Shown here in pieces: positions 8,015-16,430 of a DNA stretch of 64,000 nt (position 1 is its first letter; each line of letters opens with the position of its first letter). The stretch is from Halopiger xanaduensis SH-6 (GTDB lineage Archaea > Halobacteriota > Halobacteria > Halobacteriales > Natrialbaceae). A program made the translations under genes and the position numbers. The stretch is taken from NCBI RefSeq assembly GCF_000217715.1, contig NC_015666.1, forward strand, positions 3,298,270-3,362,269, read 5' to 3'. The notes under the pieces were generated by a model. It did not search any database. It was not told the origin of the DNA and saw only the letters and a program-made list of their open reading frames with translations.

Positions 8015-9292
8015 ATGACCGCGGACGATCTCGTCTCGCTGCGTCGCGACCTGCACCGCAAACCGGAACCCGCGTGGCGCGAGTTCTACACCACCGCGCG
8101 CATCGTCGAGGAACTCGAGGCCCGCCTGGGCGACGATATCACGCTCCACGTCGGGCCGGACGCTCTCGCAACCGACCGGCGACTGGCCGTCCCCGACGAA
8201 CCGGAACTCACCCACGCCTACCAGCGGGCGCTCGAGACCGACGCCGACGAGGCCACGCTCGAGCGACTCGAAGGCGGCTACACGGGGGCCGTCGCCGTCT
8301 TAGAGCGCGGCGAAGGACCGACCGTCGGCCTGCGGGTCGACATCGACGGGCTGCCGCGCGCGGAGTCCGACAACACGGAGCACGTCCCCGCCGCCGAGGG
8401 CTTCCGCTCGGAGCACGACGGCGCGATGCACGCCTGCGGCCACGACGCCCACGCGACGATCGGCGTCGGGGTACTCGAGCGGATCGCGAACAGCGACGAC
8501 TTCTCGGGCACGCTGAAGGTGTTCTTCCAGCCCGCCGAGGAGGTCATCGGCGGCGCGAAGTCGATGGCCGAGAGCGACCACATCGAGGACGTCGACTCCC
8601 TCCTGGCTATGCACATCGGCCTCGACCACCCGACCGGCGAAATCGTCGCCGGCATCGACGGCTTCCTCGCGGTTCGGCACCTCGAGGCCGAGTTCACCGG
8701 CGAACCGGCCCACGCGGGCGGCCACCCCGAGCAGGGGCGCAACGCCGTCCAAGCGCTGGCGACGGCCGTCCAGAACCTCTACGCGATTCCCCGGCACAAC
8801 GACGGCGCGACCCGGGTCAACGCCGGCCTCGTCGAGGGCGGCAGCGCCTCGAACGTCATCCCCGAGTCGGCCCGGACGGTCGTCGAGGTTCGCGGCGAGA
8901 CAACCGAACTCATGGAGTACATGACCGAAAAGAGCCGCCGCGTGCTCAGATCCGCGGCGGAGATGCACGACTGCGAAGTCGAGATCGAGATCGGCGCCGA
9001 GGCGCCGAGCGCGACCAGCGATCAAGAACTCGTCTCGATCGTCGAAGACGTCGCCGGCGGCGTGGCGGGCGTCGACAGCGTCCTCGAGCGCGACGAACTC
9101 GGGGGCAGCGAGGACGCGACCTATCTGATGCAGGCGGTGCAGGAAAACGGCGGCAAAGCCTGCTACGTCGGCGTCGGCACCGACCACCCCGGCGGCCACC
9201 ACACCGCGACGTTCGACGTCGACGAGGCCAGCATCCAGCACGGCGTCGACACGCTCGCGGGTGCGATCGAGCGGATCGGGCGCGGTCGATAG
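8015..9292 (+). CDS. M20 family amidohydrolase/peptidase
   Basis: This 425-residue metalloenzyme belongs to the M20D group (hippurate/N-acyl-amino-acid and IAA-amino acid hydrolases, AbgB-like). The N-terminus LRRDLHRKPEPAWREFYTT is typical. HACGHDAHATIGVGVLERI (about 139-156) carries metal ligands, QPAEEVIGGAKSMAE carries the catalytic Glu pair, and the dimerisation insert is at about 220-330. The end has GTDHPGGHHTATFDVDE with the last His ligand. It would release free amino acids or related amines from N-acyl or amide conjugates in the cytosol. It stands alone on its strand between the S10-like gene and the protease gene. Confidence 0.9.
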   Translation: MTADDLVSLRRDLHRKPEPAWREFYTTARIVEELEARLGDDITLHVGPDALATDRRLAVPDEPELTHAYQRALETDADEATLERLEGGYTGAVAVLERGEGPTVGLRVDIDGLPRAESDNTEHVPAAEGFRSEHDGAMHACGHDAHATIGVGVLERIANSDDFSGTLKVFFQPAEEVIGGAKSMAESDHIEDVDSLLAMHIGLDHPTGEIVAGIDGFLAVRHLEAEFTGEPAHAGGHPEQGRNAVQALATAVQNLYAIPRHNDGATRVNAGLVEGGSASNVIPESARTVVEVRGETTELMEYMTEKSRRVLRSAAEMHDCEVEIEIGAEAPSATSDQELVSIVEDVAGGVAGVDSVLERDELGGSEDATYLMQAVQENGGKACYVGVGTDHPGGHHTATFDVDEASIQHGVDTLAGAIERIGRGR

Positions 9293-9405
9293 CCGCCCGT
9301 CCGACCCGAAATATTCTTGGGAATCCTACCAGTACGGATATCAGACAGTGCGTCTCCCCGTCTCAGTAGTCGACTGCTTCGTGTCACCGCACCCGCTCGC
9401 GCTTG

Positions 9406-9412
9406 AGGTGAC
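9406..9412 (+). promoter_or_regulatory. Shine-Dalgarno site deciding the GTG start of the M48 protease gene
   Basis: GAGGTGA lies seven bases before GTG 9419. A TATA-like AAATATTC near 9310 is over 100 bases upstream, so this message probably has a real 5' leader, unlike most genes here. Confidence 0.6.
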
Positions 9413-9418
9413 GTCGAC

Positions 9419-10675
9419 GTGAACCGATCGACGCGTCTCCGGATCGGTCTCTGGTTCCGAATGGCCGCCGCCACGGTGATCGCCGGACTTGGGCTCGCGA
9501 TCTTGCTCCCGCTCGAAATCCTTGGAGTAGGGGCGATGGTGATTATTTTTCTCACCATCGTACCGATGGTGGGTACCGCGTTCCTCCTGTTCTACGGCGT
9601 TTGGGTCGTCATCGCGGGAATCTACCGACGCGTAATGCCGGGTCCGCTGGTCGTCGGCCGAATCGCACACGACGGGATGGCCGACGCCGTCGAATCGGTT
9701 GCCAGCACCGTGGCCCGGCCCGCGGCCGATGTCTCCCTGTGTCAGTTCGCCGGTGCGGTCGCGGGACTGATCACTTGGTACGCGGGCCTCGTCGTCGTCA
9801 CGCACGGTGCGACCCCGCGACCGCTTCCGACCGTTCTCGTCATTGCCGTCCTCGTCGGCGTGGTCTTCGCGGTGTACCACACGGGACGGACCATCTACGA
9901 CGAACTGAGACGCGGCGGGACCGTCCAACGGCAACTCGAGGCGGACGTTGATACCGTCGGTTCGACCGACAGCTCGGAACAAGAACGGGAACAGGCTTCC
10001 GCCGACGAGCTGCAATCGCGGGTTGATCGACTCGCGAGACAGGTCGACGTCCCGGCGCCGACCGTCCGACTCGGTCGGGCGCAACGGCCGATCGCGGCGA
10101 CGACTGGGCTCCGCTCCGACGCCTCGACGATCGTCGTCTCGCGGGGACTCGTCGAGACGCTCGAGGATCTGGAACTCGAGGCCGTCCTCGCTCACGAGAT
10201 TTCTCACGTCGTCAACCGCGATGCGGCGGTCCTGACCCTGCTCTCGATGCCGGCCGTGAAAATCGACGCGATGCTCGAGGAAGTCGACGATCAGGGCAGC
10301 GAGGAGGCCGATCCCCAGTCCGCGCTTCGCCATCCCTCCGTCGTCTTCGCCGGACTGTTCGTCGCGGCCCTCAATCGGTGGGCTGTCGCCGTCGTCGCTC
10401 GGTACCGCGAGTACGTCGCCGACCGCGGCGCCGTCGCGATTACCGGCGATCCGGCAGCGCTGGCCGGCGCCCTCGAGAAACTCGACGCCGAACTCGAGAA
10501 TCGACCCTCGAGCGATCTTCGGAACCACAGTTCGACGGCGGCGTTCTCGATCGTTCCGCCGCCGTGGGAGGAACACCGCTTCTTCGACCGGACGCGCCGG
10601 TTTATCGACCGGACGATCTTCGGCACCCATCCGCCGACCGAGAAGCGGATCGAGCGACTCCGCGCTCGAGCGTAA
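9419..10675 (+). CDS. M48 family (HtpX-like) membrane metalloprotease
   Basis: This 418-residue protein has four hydrophobic segments in the first 160 residues (for example VIAGLGLAILLPLEILGVGAMVIIFLTIVPMV), followed by a cytosolic peptidase domain with the zinc motif HEISH (about residues 260-264, in LEAVLAHEISHVVNRDAAVL) and the downstream Glu in YREYVADRGAVAITG. The C-terminus HPPTEKRIERLRA is shared with HtpX proteases. The family degrades damaged membrane proteins. The middle carries a charged, Glu-rich insertion (about 175-200). GTG 9419 is supported by a Shine-Dalgarno site. Confidence 0.92.
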   Translation: MNRSTRLRIGLWFRMAAATVIAGLGLAILLPLEILGVGAMVIIFLTIVPMVGTAFLLFYGVWVVIAGIYRRVMPGPLVVGRIAHDGMADAVESVASTVARPAADVSLCQFAGAVAGLITWYAGLVVVTHGATPRPLPTVLVIAVLVGVVFAVYHTGRTIYDELRRGGTVQRQLEADVDTVGSTDSSEQEREQASADELQSRVDRLARQVDVPAPTVRLGRAQRPIAATTGLRSDASTIVVSRGLVETLEDLELEAVLAHEISHVVNRDAAVLTLLSMPAVKIDAMLEEVDDQGSEEADPQSALRHPSVVFAGLFVAALNRWAVAVVARYREYVADRGAVAITGDPAALAGALEKLDAELENRPSSDLRNHSSTAAFSIVPPPWEEHRFFDRTRRFIDRTIFGTHPPTEKRIERLRARA

Positions 10676-10707
10676 TTTTGCCGTTCCACAAACCGCGCTG
10701 GCCGGGA

Positions 10708-10736
10708 GCGGGCTTCGAGCACTGCGAGAAGCCCGC
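10708..10736. terminator. GC-rich hairpin after the M48 protease gene
   Basis: GCGGGCTTC (10708-10716) pairs perfectly with GAAGCCCGC (10728-10736) across an 11-base loop, 32 bases after the stop codon. It may end or protect the transcript. Archaeal termination usually relies on T-runs, which are absent, so the role is a guess. Confidence 0.4.
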
Positions 10737-10858
10737 AACTCGGGGAAGGGCAGGCGATCACACCGTTACTGACCGCGAGCGAACGAAATGAGCGAGCGGG
10801 CCGACGACCGATGTGGAGGACGCTATGCGTCCGGAACGGAGGGAGGAGTGCTTTTCAT

Positions 10859-10936
10859 CGAAGTTTTACCGAGGGACATCGCGCTGTGCGGCGGCAATGC
10901 CGCCGTCAGCGCAACAGACCGCAGTGTAAAAGTTCG
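10859..10936. repeat. 78-bp nested palindromic intergenic element
   Basis: The outer arms CGAAGTTTTAC (10859-10869) and GTAAAAGTTCG (10926-10936) are inverted with one mismatch. Inside, GCGCTG and GGCGGC (10881-10895) pair with GCCGCC and CAGCGC (10899-10912). The element begins just after a GCGAGCG-rich tract (about 10777-10803) and ends 3 bases from the stop of the geranylgeranyl reductase gene. It looks like a dispersed haloarchaeal intergenic element or a structured 3' end; no coding signal is seen between 10676 and 10939. Confidence 0.5.
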
Positions 10937-10939
10937 GCT

Positions 10940-12358
10940 CTAGTATTTAGGGTCGGCCCCGGTCGTCTCGTACACCTGCTCCATCAGGTCATCGCGCCGT
11001 TGCTGCCAGTGCTCGAGCGCGGCCGGATGGTCGGGATAGTGCTCGTAGAGCTCGAGCAGGTCGTCGGCGCGGCGCTTGGTCCGGAAGAGGTTCAGGATGG
11101 TTCCCCAGTGGCCGTAGCTCTTGTAGAGGCTCTCTGCGGCGAGCTTCGGGCCGATGCTCGTACTGCCGGAGTAGAGCGCCTCGGCCATCTTCTCGCCGGG
11201 CATCGCGGCGAGCAGCCCCATCAGGTCGTCGACGTCGACGGCCGTCGAGAGGATGTTGTAGACGTCAAGGGCGGCGTAGCGGGCCCCGAAGTGGTCCATC
11301 ACGCGCTCGTTGTACTCCCAGAAGGTCGACTCGCTGACGTCGCCGGTCTCGAGACCCTCGACGGCGGCCTCGGCGGCGTACTTGCCGGCGTAGGCGGCGC
11401 CGGCGATGCCGCCGCCGGTGGTGGGGTTGACGTGGCCCGCGGCGTCGCCGACGGCCATGTAGCCCGGGTGGACCGCGGAGTCGTAGGGGCGGCGCGTCGG
11501 CAGCGCGGCGCCGAGCTTGTCGTCGACCTCGGCGTTGCGGAACTCCCGGCGGTTCTCGAGGTCCCGCTTGAGGTCGTCGACGAGCTTCATCGGCTCCTCG
11601 GTCATCTGGAAGCCCAGCCCGACGTTGATCTCGGTGTCGGTGCGCGGGAAGTACCAGAGGTAGCCCGCGGCGCGCTCGGTCGGCTTGAACACTAAGGCGT
11701 CGTCCCACGGGACGGGCTCGTCGACGGTGACGATCTCGCGGTAGGCCGAACAGAAGTGCGAGTAGTCGACGTTCGTGTCGAAGGTGGAGTTCGAGAAGTC
11801 GACGTGGTCCTGCAGCACCGACAGCGATCCCGCGGCGTCGATGACGACGTCCGCCTCGTACGTTTTGGGCTCGCCCTTGCGGATCGCTTCGACGCCCGTG
11901 ACGGTCCCCTTCTCGTCGTCGGCCTGGACGACGTTCTTCACGACGGTGTCGTAGTGGAGCTCCGCGCCGGCCTCGTCGGCCCCCTCGATGATCCGCTTGC
12001 CGTACTCCCAGCGGTCGATGACCGCCAGTTCGCCCGGTACGGGGATCTCGAGGACGGTATCCTCCTGGGGAATCTCGAAGCGGCCGTGGTCAACGTCGGT
12101 GTTCGTGAACGCGGGCTCGATCTTCGATTTCGGGATCGACTCGGGGAATGCGCTGGCTCCCTTCAGCGCGTCCCCGCAGGCGATGTGGCCCGCCTCGTCC
12201 TCGGACTTGCGCTCGAGGATAACGACGTCGTACCCCTCGCGCGCGATGGTCGCTGCGGCGTAACACCCTGCCGTCCCGGCACCGACGACGACGACGTCCG
12301 CCTCGCGGGTTCCGGTCCCGGCCGTCGGAGCGTCCCCCGACTGGTCCTGCGTACTCAT
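10940..12358 (-). CDS. Geranylgeranyl reductase family flavoprotein
   Basis: The 472-residue product is an FAD-dependent reductase of the archaeal digeranylgeranylglycerophospholipid reductase family, which saturates isoprenoid chains of membrane lipids (or menaquinone side chains). Residues 22-50 hold the FAD motif VVVGAGTAGCYAAATIAREGYDVVILERK; CGDALKG is the conserved Cys-Gly segment near the active site; YMAVGDAAGHVNPTTGGGIAGAAYAG is the second FAD motif. The C-terminal part (about 330-472) matches the family. It is divergent from the ferredoxin gene, with 234 bases between, and a ferredoxin is the plausible electron donor for such enzymes. Confidence 0.92.
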   Translation of the reverse strand: MSTQDQSGDAPTAGTGTREADVVVVGAGTAGCYAAATIAREGYDVVILERKSEDEAGHIACGDALKGASAFPESIPKSKIEPAFTNTDVDHGRFEIPQEDTVLEIPVPGELAVIDRWEYGKRIIEGADEAGAELHYDTVVKNVVQADDEKGTVTGVEAIRKGEPKTYEADVVIDAAGSLSVLQDHVDFSNSTFDTNVDYSHFCSAYREIVTVDEPVPWDDALVFKPTERAAGYLWYFPRTDTEINVGLGFQMTEEPMKLVDDLKRDLENRREFRNAEVDDKLGAALPTRRPYDSAVHPGYMAVGDAAGHVNPTTGGGIAGAAYAGKYAAEAAVEGLETGDVSESTFWEYNERVMDHFGARYAALDVYNILSTAVDVDDLMGLLAAMPGEKMAEALYSGSTSIGPKLAAESLYKSYGHWGTILNLFRTKRRADDLLELYEHYPDHPAALEHWQQRRDDLMEQVYETTGADPKY

Positions 12359-12592
12359 ACCGATAGTGTGGACACTGCGGTAAGAAAACGTTTTATGGTC
12401 GATTCGACCGAGTTACGGGGCCACAATCGTGCAACCGGGGATTTCCGCCGGATTCGGAACGTCCCGACGCCCAGTACCGAGCGACTGCGAACCGGCGCGA
12501 GCCGAACGTGATCGGTGCGGAGAGATTCGTCGCCTCCTGACGGACGGATTCCGTAATAAAGAGTTTTAGTCGGGTCTTCCGTAGCGGAGGGT

Positions 12593-12937
12593 ATGACCGA
12601 GTACACTGTCGAGTTCGTCGGCACGGGTGAGACGATCACCTGTTCGGACACCGAGACAATTCTCAGCCGGTGTCTCGAGGAGGGGATCGCACAGGAGTAC
12701 TCCTGTCGCGTCGGGATGTGTCTGGCCTGTTCGGCCGAGATCGTCGAGGGTGATGTCACCCAGCCAGCAGCCCGCGCGCTCACCGAGGAGGAGGCCGAGA
12801 ACTACGCGCTGACCTGCATGGCGCGGCCGCAGTCGGATCTGAAACTGGACCGCGGGAAGTACCCGCCGAGCATCGAGGACGAGATCGACGCCGCGGGCGA
12901 GGGCGGTAGCGACGACCCTGCGGTCGCGGACGACTGA
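12593..12937 (+). CDS. 2Fe-2S ferredoxin (plant type)
   Basis: The 114-residue product has the cluster motif YSCRVGMCLACSA (Cys-x4-Cys-x2-Cys, about residues 38-47) and the fourth Cys in LTCMARP near 75. It lacks the long N-terminal halophilic insertion of the main haloarchaeal ferredoxin, so it is one of the smaller paralogues. The tail is Asp/Glu/Gly-rich. GGAGG sits right before the ATG. It may supply electrons to the divergent geranylgeranyl reductase, which is inference from position only. Confidence 0.92.
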   Translation: MTEYTVEFVGTGETITCSDTETILSRCLEEGIAQEYSCRVGMCLACSAEIVEGDVTQPAARALTEEEAENYALTCMARPQSDLKLDRGKYPPSIEDEIDAAGEGGSDDPAVADD

Positions 12938-13026
12938 GCGCCGTCGCGTCGCGGTGCTGCCGTCCTATCGCTTCGGTTTTCGTCTCCCTCGAGAGCCCAA
13001 ATTTTCGACCGTCGCCAGCCGGTTCG

Positions 13027-14217
13027 TCACCCGGTGACTGCACAGTTGTTCGGCCCGAGTTCCAGTTCGAACGCCGTCTCCGCGTCGACGTCTACCCGCC
13101 CGAGGTTCGCGGCCACGATGCGCTCGTGGTTGGCCGGTCGCGGCGGCCGGTCGTTCGTGACGTGCTCGACGAACTCGTCTTCGGCCATCGCAAACGCCTC
13201 GAGTCGGTCGCGCAGGTCGCCGAGCACGGCCGCGTACGTCCCGTCGCTGTCCCGCGGATCGGCGGCGTCGCTGTAGTGGCCCGGCGCGATCGTCGTCTCC
13301 GCCGGCAGTTCCGAAAGCGTGTCTTCGAGAGTCTCGTAGAACTGCCGAGCTGCCGCGGGCGCACCCTCGTCGCCGCGCTCGAGGTCCGGCCGGCCGACAC
13401 CCTCGAGGAACAGCGTATCGCCGCTGAACAGGACGTCGCCGAGCCGATACGAGAGCGACTCGGAGGTGTGGCCGGGCGTCGCGACGGCAGTTAGCGTCGC
13501 ATCGCCGACGTGGAGTTCGTCCCCGTCCTCGAAAGTCATAGCGTCGAACGCGAGCCCGCGGTCGCGAGCGCCTTCGGGGACGACGGCCGTCGCGTCGGTT
13601 CGGGATTCGAGCGCGCGGACGCCGCTGACGTGGTCGGCGTGAACGTGGGTGTCGACAGCGTATTTCAGCTCTGCGTTCCGATAGGCAACGTCCTCGGCGT
13701 AGCGGTCGGCGAACGCCCGAAGCGGATCGATCACCGCCGCCTCGTCGCCGCTGTAGATCGCGTAGGTCAGACAGCCGCTCGAGGGGCGGTCGTACTGGAC
13801 GACCGTCGCGGCCGAATCGCTCTCGTGATCGAGGCCGAGGTCGACCTCGAGTTCGCGGGCGACGTACAGGTCCGCCCAGGAGTCCATCCCGCCCGCCAGA
13901 TTCTGCGCGTCGATGCCCGCGTCACGGAGGAGATCGACGGCGTGGTCGCTGGCCTCGCCGCGGCCGCAGACCGCGACGATCGGTTCCTCGAGGTCGTCGA
14001 TGAGGTCGGTCACGCCGCCCGTCGCCTGGGCTTGGATAAACTTCATGTGCGGGATCTGTACGGCTTCGACGCTTTCGCCCTCGATGTGCCAGCGGTCGAA
14101 CTCGTCGCGGTCGCGGACGTCGAGGACGGTCAGCTCGTCGCCGGCGCGCAGCCGCTCGGCGAGCGTCTCGGGGGCGATCGTCGTCGGATCGTCGAGCGCC
14201 GCCTCGGTTTCGGACAT
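13027..14217 (-). CDS. Rhodanese-metallo-beta-lactamase fusion (persulfide dioxygenase-like)
   Basis: This 396-residue protein joins an N-terminal rhodanese domain (about 1-125, ETLAERLRAGDELTVLDVRDRDEFDRWH, catalytic Cys84 in VAVCGRGEAS) to an MBL-fold domain (about 140-370) with THVHADHVSG (His191, His193, Asp195, His196) and the later ATPGHTSES and GDTLFLEGVGRPDL segments. The MBL half resembles glyoxalase II and persulfide dioxygenases, so a role in oxidising glutathione-like persulfides or moving sulfane sulfur is likely. The rhodanese-first order is noteworthy because many known fusions have the reverse order. ATG 14217 is chosen since the upstream extension is basic. Confidence 0.9.
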   Translation of the reverse strand: MSETEAALDDPTTIAPETLAERLRAGDELTVLDVRDRDEFDRWHIEGESVEAVQIPHMKFIQAQATGGVTDLIDDLEEPIVAVCGRGEASDHAVDLLRDAGIDAQNLAGGMDSWADLYVARELEVDLGLDHESDSAATVVQYDRPSSGCLTYAIYSGDEAAVIDPLRAFADRYAEDVAYRNAELKYAVDTHVHADHVSGVRALESRTDATAVVPEGARDRGLAFDAMTFEDGDELHVGDATLTAVATPGHTSESLSYRLGDVLFSGDTLFLEGVGRPDLERGDEGAPAAARQFYETLEDTLSELPAETTIAPGHYSDAADPRDSDGTYAAVLGDLRDRLEAFAMAEDEFVEHVTNDRPPRPANHERIVAANLGRVDVDAETAFELELGPNNCAVTG

Positions 14218-14341
14218 ATCGCTGCATACGCCCTCGCGGCGGTTAAGCGCGCCCCCGCGGTCGCCGTCGCGGGTCCGGTCGCGATCGGGCGCGAACCGGA
14301 TCGAGACCAAAGTTCAACACGCACGCCGTGGTCGTGGGGGT

Positions 14342-14986
14342 ATGGACGCTGCCGATTTCCAGCGCGACCTCGAGGCGTCGAAGGACACCGAACTCGAGCG
14401 CCTCGCCTCCTCGAAGCTGCTCGTCGCGCTCACCGACGCGGATCTGACGGCGGAGACGGTACTCCGGATCGTGGCAGACGGCGAACGCGCCGCGGCGGAG
14501 ACGTTCGACGCGTGGACCGACGACGAGTCCCACGACGACGCGCAGGAACTGTTCGCCGAGTTTCGCGATCAGGAACGAGAGCACTGCGAGCGGGTCCTCG
14601 AGCTACTCGAGGGAGCGGACGGCGAGGCGTACGACCCCGACCCAGCAGGCGGTCCGATGCACGAACGGCTCCGGTCGCTCGAGGAGACCGTCCCGCGGCT
14701 GGGCGGGCTGGTCGGTCGCGCGCTGGTCACCGAGCGAACCCACCTGCAGGTCGTGAGCTTCTTCGTCAACGAGGGCGACGAGCGGCGGGCCGAGCAGTTC
14801 CGGGAACTACGCGGCGAGACGGCGACGCAGGGTGAGCGGGCGACCGCGCTGCTCGAGACGACGTGCGACGGGAGCGAGGACTGGGACCGTGCCGCCGCCG
14901 CTGCCGAGGACGTCGTCGACGCCGCGTACGACGCCTACGCGGGTTCGCTCGACGATCTCGGGCTCGATCCGAAGCCGATCTGCTGA
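14342..14986 (+). CDS. Rubrerythrin-like ferritin-fold protein
   Basis: The 214-residue helical protein fits the haloarchaeal rubrerythrin-family set beginning MDAADF and containing LASSKLLVALTDADLTAETVLRIVADGERAAAETF. Possible di-metal ligands are Glu residues in the first helix pair and DQEREHCERV (E-x-x-H near residue 78), followed by RTHLQVVSFFVNEGDERRAEQF. No rubredoxin domain is present, so it is not a complete rubrerythrin. Peroxide defence or iron handling is the family expectation. It is divergent from the rhodanese-MBL gene, with 124 bases between, and the two may share a role in redox stress. Confidence 0.75.
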   Translation: MDAADFQRDLEASKDTELERLASSKLLVALTDADLTAETVLRIVADGERAAAETFDAWTDDESHDDAQELFAEFRDQEREHCERVLELLEGADGEAYDPDPAGGPMHERLRSLEETVPRLGGLVGRALVTERTHLQVVSFFVNEGDERRAEQFRELRGETATQGERATALLETTCDGSEDWDRAAAAAEDVVDAAYDAYAGSLDDLGLDPKPIC

Positions 14987-15092
14987 TCGGCGCGGTAGCG
15001 TCGGCGAGAATTGAGAAATTGACTGTCGACGAATAGGAAAGAGAAAACGGGAAAAGGCTCGCCTCGAGGGGGAACCCCCTTTCGGAGCGGAA

Positions 15093-16271
15093 TCAGTCGA
15101 CGAAGTCGATGTCGTCGCCCTGTCCGGGTGCCTGCTGGCCGCTCATGTCGGGCTGGACGGACTCGCCCTCCGGACGCCCGTAGATCTGGGGCGATTCGAC
15201 GCCGGTGACGACGATCATCGTCCGCATGCTGCCCTCGAGGCTCTCGTCGATCGAGGTCCCCCAGATGATGCGGGCGTCGGGGTCGATGCGGTCGTAGATC
15301 TCCTCGACGACGCCCTCGGCCTCCTCGATGGCCATGTCGTTACCGCCGGTGACGTTGACCAGCGCGGAGTTGGCGCCGGAGATGTCGACGTCGAGCAGCG
15401 GCGAACGAAGTGCCGTTTTAACGGAGTCTTCGGCCTTGGCCTCGGAGTCGGCCTCGCCGAGGCCGATCATCGCGACGCCGCCGCGTTCCATGACCGTGCG
15501 GACGTCTGCGAAGTCGAGGTTGACGAGGCCGGGCTTGGTGATGAGTTCCGTGATGCCCTTCACCGAGCGCATCAGCACCTCGTCGCTGACCTTGAACGCC
15601 TGGCGGACCGGCAGTTTGCCGACCGAGTCGAGCAGGCGGTCGTTGGGGACGACGATGACGGTGTCCGAGACGTCGCGCAGGCGCTCGAGGCCGGCCTCCG
15701 CGTTGGTTCGGCGGACTTCGCCCTCAGCCGTGAAGGGCGTCGTGACGATCGCGATCGTCAGCGCGCCGGCCTCGCGGGCCGCCTTCGCGACGACGGGCGC
15801 GGAGCCGGTGCCGGTCCCCCCGCCGAGCCCGGCCGTGACGAAGACCATGTCGGAGCCGTCGATCGCGTCGTAGATGTCCTGCTGGCTCTCGAGGGCGGCC
15901 TCCTCACCGACTTGGGGAAGGGAGCCGGCGCCGCGGCCGCCGGTCTTCTCCTCGCCCATGAGGATCTTGGTGTCGGCGTCGATCTCCACGAGGTGCTGGA
16001 CGTCGGTGTTGGCGGCGACGAGTTTCGCGCCGTGGATGCCTTCCTCGTGCATTCGGTTGATCGTGTTGCCGCCGGCGCCCCCGCAGCCGACGACCGTGAT
16101 ATCGGTCTGGAGATCCTGGAGAACGTCTTCGAGTTCTTCGTCGGTCATCGTGCCGGACTGTCGGCCGGCGTCGTCGGCGGACTGGCCGCCCTGCGGGGCG
16201 TCGTCCGCGGGGGACTCGGCCGGGTCCCCGTCTTCGGCCTCGTCGATGGCGTCGTCGATGAGTGAGTCCAT
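15093..16271 (-). CDS. ftsZ1: Cell division GTPase FtsZ1
   Basis: The 392-residue tubulin-like GTPase has an acidic N-terminal extension ([16 protein letters not shown]) typical of haloarchaeal FtsZ1, [13 protein letters not shown] at about 62-74, the tubulin signature GGGTGTGS at 150-157 and the T7 loop [11 protein letters not shown] that completes the GTPase site of the next subunit. The C-terminus ends DDIDFVD. In haloarchaea FtsZ1 assembles first at midcell and helps recruit FtsZ2 and SepF. The leader before the ATG has a TATA-like GGTAATTATG near 16290-16300 on this strand. Confidence 0.95.
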   Translation of the reverse strand: MDSLIDDAIDEAEDGDPAESPADDAPQGGQSADDAGRQSGTMTDEELEDVLQDLQTDITVVGCGGAGGNTINRMHEEGIHGAKLVAANTDVQHLVEIDADTKILMGEEKTGGRGAGSLPQVGEEAALESQQDIYDAIDGSDMVFVTAGLGGGTGTGSAPVVAKAAREAGALTIAIVTTPFTAEGEVRRTNAEAGLERLRDVSDTVIVVPNDRLLDSVGKLPVRQAFKVSDEVLMRSVKGITELITKPGLVNLDFADVRTVMERGGVAMIGLGEADSEAKAEDSVKTALRSPLLDVDISGANSALVNVTGGNDMAIEEAEGVVEEIYDRIDPDARIIWGTSIDESLEGSMRTMIVVTGVESPQIYGRPEGESVQPDMSGQQAPGQGDDIDFVD

Positions 16272-16430
16272 TCTTGGCCCCTTCTAAACGATGGAGCATA
16301 ATTACCTTTCCCCTACACGTCAGCCGTCTGTCTGACACGTTACGAGCTGATTATCTGTTTCCCGCCTTACGACGGTTGTTCTGACCGGAGTCTACGGGTA
16401 TTTCGGTATTACTATCAGCTGTAGCATAGA

